From assembly GCA_021173225.1 (NCBI GenBank), contig JAJOLK010000015.1, positions 33,387 to 97,386 of the forward strand: 64,000 nucleotides of DNA, in the 5' to 3' direction. The position numbers and the translations under genes were made by a program. Source of the DNA: Phycisphaerales bacterium PN19_bin_20. Lineage in GTDB: Bacteria > Planctomycetota > Phycisphaerae > Phycisphaerales > UBA1924. Shown here in pieces: positions 46,917 through 56,396 of this stretch. Position 1 is the first letter of the stretch. Each line of letters begins with the position of its first letter. The notes beneath the pieces are model-generated. The model searched no databases and had not been told where the DNA came from. It worked only from the letters and a program-made list of their open reading frames with translations.

Positions 46917-48191
46917 ATGGGCAGCATGACCGCAGACCACGGGCCAGCACGCGCACCGATTGCCGACCACTCGCGCACGCCCCGCGCCTCGGCCAGCGTT
47001 CTCGCCCTGGCCCTCGCCCTGACTCTGGCCCTGCTGCTAACGCCCGGCGTCAGCGCGCGCCAACTCGCTCAGGCACCCGCCGCTGACAGCCGCCCAGCCG
47101 CCGAGTCACGGCCCACCGCCGACAACGTCACCGTGCAAGAGCTTACCCGCATTGCCGGCCACGGCTCAACCGTTCTGCGCGGGATCGGCATCGTCACAGG
47201 CCTTGGCAAGGGCAAAGGTGACAAGGGCTCAGAGCTCGCACTCGCGCGCCCGCTGGCAAAGGTCTACGAGGCCAACGGCAACCCCCTGCCAGACCTTCGC
47301 GAGCTGGCCAAGGCTGAGAACGCCGCCCTCGTCGCACTCGAAGTCGTCATCCCCGCCCAAGGCGCGCAGATGGACGATGAGTTTGACATCCGCGTCACCA
47401 CGCTGCACTCCGCGACCAACCTCGCGGGCGGGCAACTGATGATCTCACCGATCTCAGGCCCGCTCCCGGGCCAGGGCGTCTTCGCGATGGGCGCCGGCAC
47501 CCTCTACCTCGAAGATGCACAGACCCCGACCTCCGCGGTCATCCGCGGCGGCGCGCGAATCGTCCGGCCAATCACGATGCCCGCCATCGTCAGCAGGCTG
47601 ACCCTCACCCTCATGCCGCAGTACCGCTACCACACCGTCTCGGCCCGCATCGCCGAGGCGATCAACGGCGCGCTGAGCGACCCGCAAGACGCCGGCGAAG
47701 ACGCTCAGACCACAGGCAGCGGCCTGAGCCTTGCGCAGGCCATTGACGACACGACCATCGTCGTGCGCATTCCCGACCAAGAGCGCGGCAATGTCCCGCA
47801 GTTTGTCGGCATGATCATGGGCACGCAGGTGACCCTGGGCCTGCTGCAGCAGCCCGCTGAGGTCCGCGTCAACCCGCGCACCGGATCGATTGTCTTTAGC
47901 GGGAACGTTGAGATCTCGCCCGTCGCCGTCAGCCATAAAAATCTGGTCATCACGACCATCATCCAGCCGCCAGCGCAGCCCGGGCGCCCTATCCCCGCGC
48001 CCGCTGGCCCGCAACGCGTCACCGACCGCATGGTCGCGATTGACACCTCAGGCCGCGGCCGCGAGCGGGCCCGAATCCAGGACCTTCTCGCCGCCTTCCG
48101 CCAGCTTGACGTCCCCGTCGAGGACCGCATCAACATCATCACCCAGTTGCACCGCGCAGGCCGCCTGCACGCACGCCTCGTCGTCGAGTAA
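46917..48191 (+). CDS. flgI: Flagellar P-ring protein FlgI
   Basis: VQELTRIAGHGSTVLRGIGIVTGLGKGKGDKG...FDIRVTTLHSATNLAGGQLMISPISGPLPGQGVFAMGAG...RTGSIVFSGNVEISPVAVSHKNLVITT. Confidence 0.95.
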   Translation: MGSMTADHGPARAPIADHSRTPRASASVLALALALTLALLLTPGVSARQLAQAPAADSRPAAESRPTADNVTVQELTRIAGHGSTVLRGIGIVTGLGKGKGDKGSELALARPLAKVYEANGNPLPDLRELAKAENAALVALEVVIPAQGAQMDDEFDIRVTTLHSATNLAGGQLMISPISGPLPGQGVFAMGAGTLYLEDAQTPTSAVIRGGARIVRPITMPAIVSRLTLTLMPQYRYHTVSARIAEAINGALSDPQDAGEDAQTTGSGLSLAQAIDDTTIVVRIPDQERGNVPQFVGMIMGTQVTLGLLQQPAEVRVNPRTGSIVFSGNVEISPVAVSHKNLVITTIIQPPAQPGRPIPAPAGPQRVTDRMVAIDTSGRGRERARIQDLLAAFRQLDVPVEDRINIITQLHRAGRLHARLVVE

Positions 48192-48229
48192 GCCCACAAC
48201 ATCCGCCCCCTCGCACCCACGACAACACC

Positions 48230-48757
48230 ATGAGCATCGACTTCCGCCAGCTCAGTGAGCGACCCACCCAGCAGCCGCTGCCCGCGCTGACAGGCGCGAA
48301 ACGCACCGCGGCCGAACCCGCCAGCGCCGAGGCCGCGCAGGCCGCACGCCAGCAAGACTTTGCCAGCACACTCGCCGGTCAGCTCAGCGGGCCGGGCGCG
48401 TCAAGGCAGCACGCCGACCCGCGCAAGGCCGCGGAAGACTTCGTTGCCATCGCCCTCATCCAGCCCATCCTCAAGACGCTCCGCGAGAGCGACAAAAGCC
48501 CGCCCCCGCTGGGCCCGGGCCCCGCTGAAAAGCAGTTCCGCTCACTCGCCGACGCGCAGGTCGCACGCCAGATCGTCCGCGGCGGCCGCTGGCCACTGAT
48601 CGACTCGATGGTCCGCACACTCGAGTCTGGCGTCAACGCCCGCGGCACCACGCAGGTCCAGACCGGCTCACCGGCAGACACGGCGCGCCTGGCCGCGCTG
48701 AAGAACGCACCACCACCCGGCGTCACAAGCGCCCCACGCTCTAAGGAGCAGCCATGA
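48230..48757 (+). CDS. flgJ: FlgJ-like rod-binding protein (no muramidase domain)
   Basis: RKAAEDFVAIALIQPILKTLRES...KQFRSLADAQVARQIVRGGRWPLIDSMVRTL. Confidence 0.75.
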   Translation: MSIDFRQLSERPTQQPLPALTGAKRTAAEPASAEAAQAARQQDFASTLAGQLSGPGASRQHADPRKAAEDFVAIALIQPILKTLRESDKSPPPLGPGPAEKQFRSLADAQVARQIVRGGRWPLIDSMVRTLESGVNARGTTQVQTGSPADTARLAALKNAPPPGVTSAPRSKEQP

Positions 48758-49290
48758 ACCACACGCCAGCGTCAACCGTCGCCCCCGCGCCCCGCGCGGC
48801 ACGCGCTCTCAGCCCCGAGCTCGCAGCTCAGCTCGATCTGCTGCTGACCGATCTTGAAACCCACCATCACCAGCAGCTCACCCTGCTTGAGGCGCACCGC
48901 GCCGCGATCGCGCGGGCCGACGGCGACGCTCTGGCCCACTGCGTGCTCGCTCAGCAGCAAGCCGCCGTCCGCCTCAGTGAGCTTGACGACCGCCGCGCCG
49001 TGCTGCTGCGCGCCGCCGGTGCCGTGCCGGGCGTCACCCTTAGCGCACTGTGCGACCGCGCTCCCGCGGGCCTCGCGGCACACCTTCGCCAGCGCGCCAC
49101 CGGGCTGCGGGCCCTAATGACCCGCTGCGTCCGCGCTCAAGAGTCCATCGCCCTCGCCAGCGCATCGCTGCTGGGCCACGCCCGGGGGCTGATGGCCCAG
49201 ATCGCCCGCCGCCTGAGCGAAACAGGCGTTTACGTCAGGCCCGGCCTTGCGCCCACCGCCGCCAGCGGCGCCGTTGATGTCCTGAGCTGA
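48754..49290 (+). CDS. flgN: FlgN-like flagellar chaperone
   Basis: LLLTDLETHHHQQLTLLEAHRAAIARADGDALAHCVLAQQQAAVRLSELDDRRAVLL; directly before flgK. Confidence 0.7.
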   Translation: MNHTPASTVAPAPRAARALSPELAAQLDLLLTDLETHHHQQLTLLEAHRAAIARADGDALAHCVLAQQQAAVRLSELDDRRAVLLRAAGAVPGVTLSALCDRAPAGLAAHLRQRATGLRALMTRCVRAQESIALASASLLGHARGLMAQIARRLSETGVYVRPGLAPTAASGAVDVLS

Positions 49291-49312
49291 GCGCCATACC
49301 TCCACACCCACG

Positions 49313-49352
49313 CCCACACGCCCACACGCCCACACGCCCACACGCCCACACC
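49313..49352. repeat. (CCCACACG)4 plus partial unit, flgK leader
   Basis: cccacacgcccacacgcccacacgcccacacgcccacacc. Confidence 0.95.
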
Positions 49353-49368
49353 GACCGCGGAGCAGACC

Positions 49369-51102
49369 ATGATCAGCAACGCCATGTTCATCGCACGCTC
49401 GGGCCTCACCGCCGGGCAGGTCGGCATGAACGTCGCCGGCAACAATGTGGCCAACGCCGCCACCCCGGGCTACTCGCGTCAAACCTTGGGCCTGGCCCCC
49501 TCGGCCGACCAAGCTTTCGGGCGCGGCCGCATAGGGCGCGGGGTTGACATCCTCTCGATCCGCCGCTCCGCTGACGACGCACTCTCGCAGCGCCTCCGCG
49601 CCGCCATCAGTGACGACGCCGCCGGCAGCACCTCGCGCCAGCGCCTCGGTGAGCTCGAGCGCCTCGTCGGCAGCCTTGATGACTCGGGCCTCTCCACCCA
49701 GCTCGGCGCGTTCTTCAACGCCTGGAGCGGCCTGGCCAACGACCCGAGCCTCACCGCCGCCCGCACCGGCGTGCTCGAGCAGGGCCGCGCCGCCAGCGAG
49801 TACATCCGCACCCTGCGCCGAGACGTCGTCAACCAGCAGCGCGGGCTCGATGAAGAGCTGCGAAACAGCGCTGCTACCGCCAACGGGCTCCTCGGCGAGA
49901 TCGCACGCCTGAACGTCCAGATCGTCAACAACGGCGGGCCCAACGCGGCCGCCCTCCAAGACCGCCGCGACCAGGCCCTTGACCGCCTTGCCGAACTGGT
50001 TGACATCACCACCGTCACCCAAGCCAGCGGGTCGGTCGACGTGCTCATCGGCAGCACCCAGCTCGTGACCGCCGGCCTCAACCGCGGCCTTCGTTACGAG
50101 CAGATCTCCGAGGATGGCGTCGCCGTCCCCACAATTACCACCGCCGACCGCGGCGAGCGCCTCCCCGCCGTCAGCGGGCAGCTTGGCGCGCTGTTGCAGG
50201 CGCGCAAGGATGGCGTCGGCGACACCCTCACCAAGCTCGACGCCGTCGCGTCGGCGCTCATTTACCAGGTCAACCGTGTCTACAGCACCGGCATCAGCGC
50301 CACGCCGGTCACCTCTATGACCTCGACCCTCGCGCTCCCGCTGGCTGACCGCACACTCGCGATCAACGACCCCACCAACTCGACCACTTCTGTCGCCCCC
50401 TTCCCGCCCGGCAGCGGACAGTTGGTCGTCCGCGTCCGAAACGACGCCACCGGAAGCTTCAGCGATGTCGCCATCCCCATTGACCTTGACGGGCTCCGCA
50501 ACGACGGCTCGCCCGGCTTTGACCAAGACACCACCCTCGAATCGCTCCGTGCATCGCTTGACGCGCTCCCCAATCTCGACGCCACCTTCACCCCCGACGG
50601 CAAGCTCAAGATCACCGCCGCCAACGGCAGCAGCTTCTCCTTCGTCGGTGATACCAGCGGCGTTCTGACCACCCTGGGCGTCAACACCTACTTCCAAGGC
50701 TCAGGTGCCGCCGACATCGCCCTCCGCGCAGATCTCGTCGGCCGGCCAGACCTGCTCAACGCCCGAGGCGTGGTCAACGGCAACCTCGACGACGCCTTCA
50801 TCGCACGCTCCGTCGCCAAACTCCGCGACACACAGGTTGCCGCACTCGGCGGCGTCACCCTCGGCGACTCCTGGTCCTCCACTGTTCAGCAGCTCGGCGT
50901 CCGAGTCTCCGCCGCCGGCACGCAGGCCGACGCGTCCAAGGCCGTCAGAGAGAACCTTGAGTCTCAGCGCTCCGCCATCGCCGGGGTCAACCTCGACGAA
51001 GAAGCGATCAACCTGGTCCTCTACCAGACTCAGTACCAAGCCAGCGCCCGCTTCATCAGCGTTATCCAAGAGCTGACCCAGTCGCTCCTTCAGCTTGTCT
51101 GA
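49369..51102 (+). CDS. flgK: Flagellar hook-associated protein FlgK
   Basis: ARSGLTAGQVGMNVAGNNVANAATPGYSRQTL...SGVNLDEEAINLVLYQTQYQASARFISVIQEL-like C-terminus. Confidence 0.95.
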   Translation: MISNAMFIARSGLTAGQVGMNVAGNNVANAATPGYSRQTLGLAPSADQAFGRGRIGRGVDILSIRRSADDALSQRLRAAISDDAAGSTSRQRLGELERLVGSLDDSGLSTQLGAFFNAWSGLANDPSLTAARTGVLEQGRAASEYIRTLRRDVVNQQRGLDEELRNSAATANGLLGEIARLNVQIVNNGGPNAAALQDRRDQALDRLAELVDITTVTQASGSVDVLIGSTQLVTAGLNRGLRYEQISEDGVAVPTITTADRGERLPAVSGQLGALLQARKDGVGDTLTKLDAVASALIYQVNRVYSTGISATPVTSMTSTLALPLADRTLAINDPTNSTTSVAPFPPGSGQLVVRVRNDATGSFSDVAIPIDLDGLRNDGSPGFDQDTTLESLRASLDALPNLDATFTPDGKLKITAANGSSFSFVGDTSGVLTTLGVNTYFQGSGAADIALRADLVGRPDLLNARGVVNGNLDDAFIARSVAKLRDTQVAALGGVTLGDSWSSTVQQLGVRVSAAGTQADASKAVRENLESQRSAIAGVNLDEEAINLVLYQTQYQASARFISVIQELTQSLLQLV

Positions 51103-51191
51103 TCCGCCCCGCGCAACCCGCCCCTCACCCCGCCCCTCACCCCTCACCTGACCCAGCAACGCGCGGCACGCACCTTGCGAGCGATCATCCG

Positions 51192-53255
51192 ATGGCAATC
51201 CTTCCGGCCAATCTTGCGCGGGTCCCCAGCTTCCTCGCGGCGCAGCTCTCCATCTCCGGAATCAACCGCACCAACATCGGCCTGCTCCGCGTGCAAAACG
51301 AGCTGACCACCGGCAACCGCATCGGACGCATCAGCGACGACCCCATCCGCGCCTCGGGCGTCCTCGCCCTCAATGACCGCCTCGGCCTCACCACCCAGCG
51401 CCTCCAGAACCTCGACCGTGCAAACTCTGTCCTCGGCACCCTTGACCAAGCCCTCAGCGACGCCAATGACGAGGTCGTCAACGTCCGCAACCTCGCCTCC
51501 TCCCAGATCGGCGTGCTCTCTGACCCCGGCCAGCGCGCCGCCATGGTCAGCCAGGTTGACACGGCCATCCAAACACTGGTCAACATCGCCAACCGCAGAA
51601 CCCTCGGGGTCTACCTCTTCGGCGGCTCGACGCCCAGCACACAGCCCGTGATCGCCCAAGACGGCGGCTTCCGCTTCCTTGCACAGGGCAACGGCCTGCT
51701 CGCAGACCTGGGCCTGGGCGACGCCGTGCCGATCACCCTTGGCGGGGCGAACGCACTTGGTGAGCTCTCCGCACGCCAACGCTCTACCACCACTCTCTCG
51801 CCAAACCTCACATCCTCTACACAGATCACCGATCTGCGCGGGGCCCGCGGCCTGGGCGTCACGCTCGGCCAAGTCCGCCTCTCCATCAATGGCAGCCCCC
51901 CGCTGAGCGTTGATCTCACCGGCGCGGCCTCCGTCACCGACGTCGCCGTCCGCCTCACCAGCGCCATCCGCGCCTTCGAGACCTCCACCTCCACCACCGT
52001 CCTTGGCGCGGGCGGGATCAACGTCGTCGGCCAGGGCTTCCTCTTTGACCTCGCCGCCGGTAACGCGCTGGCCTTCACCGACGAAGCCACCTCAACGACC
52101 GCCTCAGACCTCGGCCTCTCGCAGGCCATGATTACCTCGGGCGCGCCCGTCAGCGCCGCGCTGGCGCCAAAGCTCACGTCCGCCACGCCGCCGGGCGCAA
52201 TCCCCGGCCTCACCGTCCCGCTCGGGGTCATCCGCCTGCGCATGTCCGGGCCCGGCGCGTCCAGCTCCGTCCGCGATGTCGATCTCGCCGGCGCCAACAG
52301 CCTTGACCAGGTGCGCCAGCGCATCGAGTCCGCCGGCCTGGGCGCGCGGGTTCGCATCAATGACGACGCCACGGGCCTTGACATCTTCAACGAGGTCGCC
52401 GGACGCACCCTCTCGGTTGAGGATGTTCCCGGCGGTGACCCCACCGCTCAAGAGCTCGGCATCCGCACCTTCTTCGCCGGCACGCCCGTCAGTGCCTTCA
52501 ACAGCGGCCGCGGCGTCAGTGTCATCGACGGCCGCACAAACCAGGCCACCGGCGCGATCGACCCCGACCTCAACACCGATATGCGCGTCACCCTGGGCAA
52601 CGGCCAGTACTTTGACGTAGACCTGCGACCGCAAGACATGGTCAGCGTCCAGACCGTTCTTGACCGCATCAACCAGCAGTTCAATGACTCCGTCGGCTCT
52701 CAGAACAACACCGCCGCCCCCGCCATCGCCGCCGGGCAGTTCAGCGCCGGTCTTATCGACGGCCCCGGCGGGCTGGCCCTGACCCAAACCGTCGGCCCGG
52801 GCACCATCAGCGTCGGGACGCTCAACAACTCGCAGGCCGCCGAGGGCCTCGGGCTCACCGCGCTAACCCTCGAGCCCACCAGCGGCGCGCTGGTTGGGCA
52901 AGACCGCGCGGGCCTTCGCGTTGACAACGTTTTGACGGCGCTGATCGAGCTCCGCACCGCCCTCCAGAACAACAACTCGCCTGGCATCACTCTTGCGGGT
53001 GAATCACTGACCGCCGCCCTCGATCGCCTCCAGTCCGCTCAAGGTACCGTCGGCGGGTTCAACAAGCGTGTTCAGCAGCAGCAGACTCTCGTGACCGATC
53101 AGCAGCTCCTTGATGAAGAGATCAGAACGAACCTGATCGGGACAGACTACACAGAGGCCGCCGTCCGCCTCAACCAGCTCTCGACTCAGCTCGAGGCGAC
53201 GCTGGCGACCACGGCCCGCACCCAGGGGCGGACCCTCTTCGACTTCCTGCGCTAA
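51192..53255 (+). CDS. flgL: Flagellin-like hook-associated protein FlgL, enlarged
   Basis: QLSISGINRTNIGLLRVQNELTTGNRIGRISDDPIRASGVLALNDRL; C-terminal EIRTNLIGTDYTEAAVRLNQLSTQLEATLATTARTQGRTLFDFLR; 687 aa. Confidence 0.93.
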   Translation: MAILPANLARVPSFLAAQLSISGINRTNIGLLRVQNELTTGNRIGRISDDPIRASGVLALNDRLGLTTQRLQNLDRANSVLGTLDQALSDANDEVVNVRNLASSQIGVLSDPGQRAAMVSQVDTAIQTLVNIANRRTLGVYLFGGSTPSTQPVIAQDGGFRFLAQGNGLLADLGLGDAVPITLGGANALGELSARQRSTTTLSPNLTSSTQITDLRGARGLGVTLGQVRLSINGSPPLSVDLTGAASVTDVAVRLTSAIRAFETSTSTTVLGAGGINVVGQGFLFDLAAGNALAFTDEATSTTASDLGLSQAMITSGAPVSAALAPKLTSATPPGAIPGLTVPLGVIRLRMSGPGASSSVRDVDLAGANSLDQVRQRIESAGLGARVRINDDATGLDIFNEVAGRTLSVEDVPGGDPTAQELGIRTFFAGTPVSAFNSGRGVSVIDGRTNQATGAIDPDLNTDMRVTLGNGQYFDVDLRPQDMVSVQTVLDRINQQFNDSVGSQNNTAAPAIAAGQFSAGLIDGPGGLALTQTVGPGTISVGTLNNSQAAEGLGLTALTLEPTSGALVGQDRAGLRVDNVLTALIELRTALQNNNSPGITLAGESLTAALDRLQSAQGTVGGFNKRVQQQQTLVTDQQLLDEEIRTNLIGTDYTEAAVRLNQLSTQLEATLATTARTQGRTLFDFLR

Positions 53256-53278
53256 CGCGCAGGAAACGCTCGATTACG

Positions 53279-53304
53279 ACCGGCGCGCTGCCCAGAGCGC
53301 CGGT
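53279..53304 (+). terminator. GC-rich stem-loop between flgL and fliW
   Basis: accggcgcgctgcccagagcgccggt stem ACCGGCGC / GCGCCGGT; no U-tract, so may be structural. Confidence 0.35.
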
Positions 53305-53334
53305 GACAGGATGTCGCCCGGCGGGAGTCGCCGG
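53305..53334 (+). promoter_or_regulatory. Two adjacent GGA-loop hairpins upstream of fliW (candidate CsrA sites)
   Basis: GACA-GGA-TGTC (53305-53315) and CCGGCG-GGAGT-CGCCGG (53318-53334). Confidence 0.45.
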
Positions 53335-53371
53335 GGTCTTGAGCGAAATGGGCTTTCAACCGGAGCGCACC

Positions 53372-53824
53372 ATGGAGGTTCGTACCACTCGGTTCGGGAC
53401 AGTGAGCATCAATGAGGACCGCGTCCTGACCCTCCCCAAGGGCATGCTCGGGTTCGGCTCGTGCACGCGGTTCTGCCTGCTTGAGCCCGCCGACGACGCG
53501 TGCTTCTTCTGGCTTCAGTCGCTCGACGACCCGGCCCTGGCCTTCGTCGTCACCGACCCGAACTTCTTCGTGCCCGAGTACTCGGTCCCCATCCGCCCAG
53601 AGCAGATGGCCGAGCTGGGCATCCCGCAGCTCGCCGACGCACAGGTCTTTGTCATCGTCAACAAGGTTGACAACACCCTGACCGGCAACCTCCAGGGCCC
53701 GCTGGTCATCAACACCCTGACCCGCACCGGCGAGCAGTTCGTGCTGGCCGAAAAGAAGTGGACGACCCGCCACGTGCTGCTCCGCCTCAACGCAACCCCG
53801 GGCCAGCAGGCCATGAGCGCCTGA
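53372..53824 (+). CDS. fliW: Flagellar assembly factor FliW
   Basis: [39 protein letters not shown]...[28 protein letters not shown]. Confidence 0.95.
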   Translation: MEVRTTRFGTVSINEDRVLTLPKGMLGFGSCTRFCLLEPADDACFFWLQSLDDPALAFVVTDPNFFVPEYSVPIRPEQMAELGIPQLADAQVFVIVNKVDNTLTGNLQGPLVINTLTRTGEQFVLAEKKWTTRHVLLRLNATPGQQAMSA

Positions 53825-53928
53825 CCAGGGCGCCGCGCCCCCGACCAAAACGCAACCGCCACCCAGCCTCGACACGACGACCAACACCCGCCCGACCGCG
53901 CCCAGCGCGCGCGACAGGCACTCACCAA

Positions 53929-53944
53929 GGGCCATGGATGGCCC
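53929..53944 (+). promoter_or_regulatory. GGA-loop hairpin in csrA leader (candidate CsrA autoregulatory site)
   Basis: GGGCCA-TGGA-TGGCCC, perfect 6-bp stem; further GGA motifs before the csrA ATG. Confidence 0.45.
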
Positions 53945-54003
53945 GCCGCGAACCGGACCTCGAAGGGCCCGGCCATCCGCGGACACGCACGGAAGGACTC
54001 CCC

Positions 54004-54381
54004 ATGCTCGTGCTCTCTCGCCAGCGCGATGAGACGATCATGATCGGCGACGAGATCGAGATCACCGTGGTTGACATCCGCGGTGACAAGGTCCGTCTGG
54101 GCATCAACGCGCCCTCGCGCATCGCCGTACACCGAAAAGAGGTCTACGAGGCGATCCGCACCGAGAACCAGCGCGCCAGCCAGCTCAGCGAGCCAGACCT
54201 CGCCGGCCTGCGCCCACCACGCGCCGCCCAACCACCCGGACGCGCCGACATCAGCCCAGGGCCCCTGCGTGACCGCACACAGCCACGCCCGGCAGAAGCC
54301 AACCAGCACACCGCTCCACAGATGACCTCGCAGACCGGACCGCCCAGGCTGGGCCGCACCGGCACCGACCCGACCCCGTAA
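54004..54381 (+). CDS. csrA: Carbon storage regulator CsrA with ~60-aa C-terminal extension
   Basis: [51 protein letters not shown] then Pro/Gln-rich tail. Confidence 0.95.
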   Translation: MLVLSRQRDETIMIGDEIEITVVDIRGDKVRLGINAPSRIAVHRKEVYEAIRTENQRASQLSEPDLAGLRPPRAAQPPGRADISPGPLRDRTQPRPAEANQHTAPQMTSQTGPPRLGRTGTDPTP

Positions 54382-54499
54382 CCCGACCCGCAACCACCAC
54401 TCAACAGTCCCGATCCACAACAGACCCGTTCCCCACGCCACGGCTATTTCTCAAGTCAAGGCACCCCCGCCTGACGATCTCAGACTCGCCGTGCATCGC

Positions 54500-54513
54500 A
54501 GTCACGGAGGACT
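54500..54513 (+). promoter_or_regulatory. Hairpin exposing the Shine-Dalgarno GGA of flagellin 1
   Basis: AGTC-ACGGAG-GACT immediately before the ATG at 54517. Confidence 0.4.
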
Positions 54514-54516
54514 CGC

Positions 54517-56070
54517 ATGTCGCGCATCAACAGCAACATCCCGGCCCTGCTCGCCCGATCGAACCTCACCAAGGCGAACGCAGACCTACAGACCAGGCTC
54601 CAACGCCTGTCCACCGGCCTGCGCATCAACCGAGGTGCCGACGACCCCGCAGGCCTTATCATCAGCCAGCGCCTCGGCAGCGAGATCAGCGGGCTCAACC
54701 AGGCCATCAAAAATACCGAGCGCGCCAGCTCCGTGATCTCTACCGCCGAGGGCGGGCTCAACGAGGTCAGCGAGCTGCTCAACTCCATCAAGGGCCTGGT
54801 CGTCGAGGCCGCCAACACCGGCGCCATCTCCGCCGAGGAACGCCGCGCAAACCAGCTCCAGATCGACTCCGCCATCGACTCGATCACCCGCATCAGCGAG
54901 TCCGCCAGCTTCGGCGGGCTCAAACTCCTCAACGGGTCGCTCGACTACGTCCTCTCGGGCCTCAAAACCTCCGCCATCAGCCGCGCCCGCATCTTCAACG
55001 GCAGCCTCGTCGGACGTTCCGCCATCCAGGTCAACGTCGACGTCCTCCAGTCCGCACAAACCGGACGGCTCTTCCTCCGCGGCGACTTCGCCGGTTTCTC
55101 CGCCGGCCAGCAGGGCAGGCTCACCTCAGCCGTCCGCCTCGAGGTCGCCGGGCCACGCGGCGTCCGCGTCCTTGAGTTCCTTGCCAACACCCCACTCTCC
55201 TCGGTTCGCAACGGCATCAACGCCCTCTCGCCCGCCACCGGCGTCTCCGCCTCACTCGCCGGCGCCAACGACACCAGCGGCCTGGTCATCAGCTCCTCGG
55301 GCTTCGGGCGTGACGAGTTCGTCAGCCTCACCAACCTCCGCGCCACCGGCGTTGCCACTACGTTCCAGTCCTACAAGCTCCAGGACACTCTCCCCTTCAC
55401 CACCAGCACCATCGCTCAGCGCATCACCTCGGGCGAACTTGTCGCCTCCGGGCGTGACGAGGGCCGCGACGTCTTCGCGCTGATCAACGGCTCGCTTGCC
55501 GCCGGGCGAGGCCTCACCGTCAACCTGCCCGACTCAACCACTCTGGGCCTCGAGCTCTCGCTCACCGCAGACCTCGCCACCAGGCCCTCCGCCGCCATCA
55601 GCACCTTCTACGTTACCGGGGGCGGCGCGCTCTACCAGCTCGGCGGGACCATCAACCAGAGCCAGCAGATCAACCTGGGCCTCCCCTCCGTCGCCGCCAG
55701 CCGCCTCGGCGGCAAGCTCATCGAGGGCGTCACCCAGTTCCTCGAATCCATCAAGTCTGGCGGGACCAACGACCTGAACTCCAACCGTTTCCAGTTCGCC
55801 AGCGACATCCTCTCCGGTGCTATCGACGAGATCAGCGTTATCCGAGGCCGACTCGGTGCCATCGAAAAGAACACACTCGATACTAACGTCCGCTCCATCC
55901 AGACCGCCGTCGAGAATCTCACCAGCAGCCAGTCCGTCATCCGCGATGCCGACTTCGCCGAGGAAACCAGCAGCCTCACACGCTCGCAGATCCTTGCCCA
56001 GACCGGCACCAGCGTCCTGCAGCTCGCCAACCAGCAGTCGCAGAGCGTCCTCTCACTGCTCCAGCGGTAA
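54517..56070 (+). CDS. fliC: Flagellin 1
   Basis: MSRINSNIPALLARSNLTKANADLQTRLQRLSTGLRINRGADDPAGL; C-terminal RDADFAEETSSLTRSQILAQTGTSVLQLANQQSQSVLSLLQR. Confidence 0.96.
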   Translation: MSRINSNIPALLARSNLTKANADLQTRLQRLSTGLRINRGADDPAGLIISQRLGSEISGLNQAIKNTERASSVISTAEGGLNEVSELLNSIKGLVVEAANTGAISAEERRANQLQIDSAIDSITRISESASFGGLKLLNGSLDYVLSGLKTSAISRARIFNGSLVGRSAIQVNVDVLQSAQTGRLFLRGDFAGFSAGQQGRLTSAVRLEVAGPRGVRVLEFLANTPLSSVRNGINALSPATGVSASLAGANDTSGLVISSSGFGRDEFVSLTNLRATGVATTFQSYKLQDTLPFTTSTIAQRITSGELVASGRDEGRDVFALINGSLAAGRGLTVNLPDSTTLGLELSLTADLATRPSAAISTFYVTGGGALYQLGGTINQSQQINLGLPSVAASRLGGKLIEGVTQFLESIKSGGTNDLNSNRFQFASDILSGAIDEISVIRGRLGAIEKNTLDTNVRSIQTAVENLTSSQSVIRDADFAEETSSLTRSQILAQTGTSVLQLANQQSQSVLSLLQR

Positions 56071-56148
56071 CCACGCGCACCGCCGCCACCAGCGGCGCAA
56101 GCGTTGCCGACTTGGGCCCAAAGCCCGTCCTAATAACCCCCATCACTA

Positions 56149-56177
56149 ACGCCCGGGCCACTCGCCCGGGTGCTTTT
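56149..56177 (+). terminator. Rho-independent terminator after flagellin 1
   Basis: GCCCGGG-CCACTC-GCCCGGGTGCTTTT. Confidence 0.75.
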
Positions 56178-56396
56178 ACGTACCGCCTGTGACGTTTGTG
56201 ACCACTTTGCCGCCGCTGGCGCTGAATCCCGGACCTTGCACCTCCGATAGCTCAAATGGCCCGATATTCCCGGGCCACGGGATCCCCCAATGGACGGGGG
56301 AGCGGACGAGCAAACCGTGGGCGTGTGTCACGCACTCGGCCTCACCGCGAAAGTACCAGCAGGACTGCCGGCAACACGCTCGGCACGGAGGCACAC

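Noticed and set aside
49313-49352. Possible CRISPR array
   Set aside because: 8-bp uninterrupted microsatellite with no spacers and no cas genes.
49114-50697. 527-aa minus-strand ORF
   Set aside because: Antisense to flgK, Gly/Ala/Val-rich; flgK on the plus strand has clear motifs.
54445-54475. Sigma28 promoter before flagellin 1 (TCAAGTCA-N10-GCCTGACGA)
   Set aside because: Only partial match with off spacing, and no equivalent found before flagellins 2 and 3.
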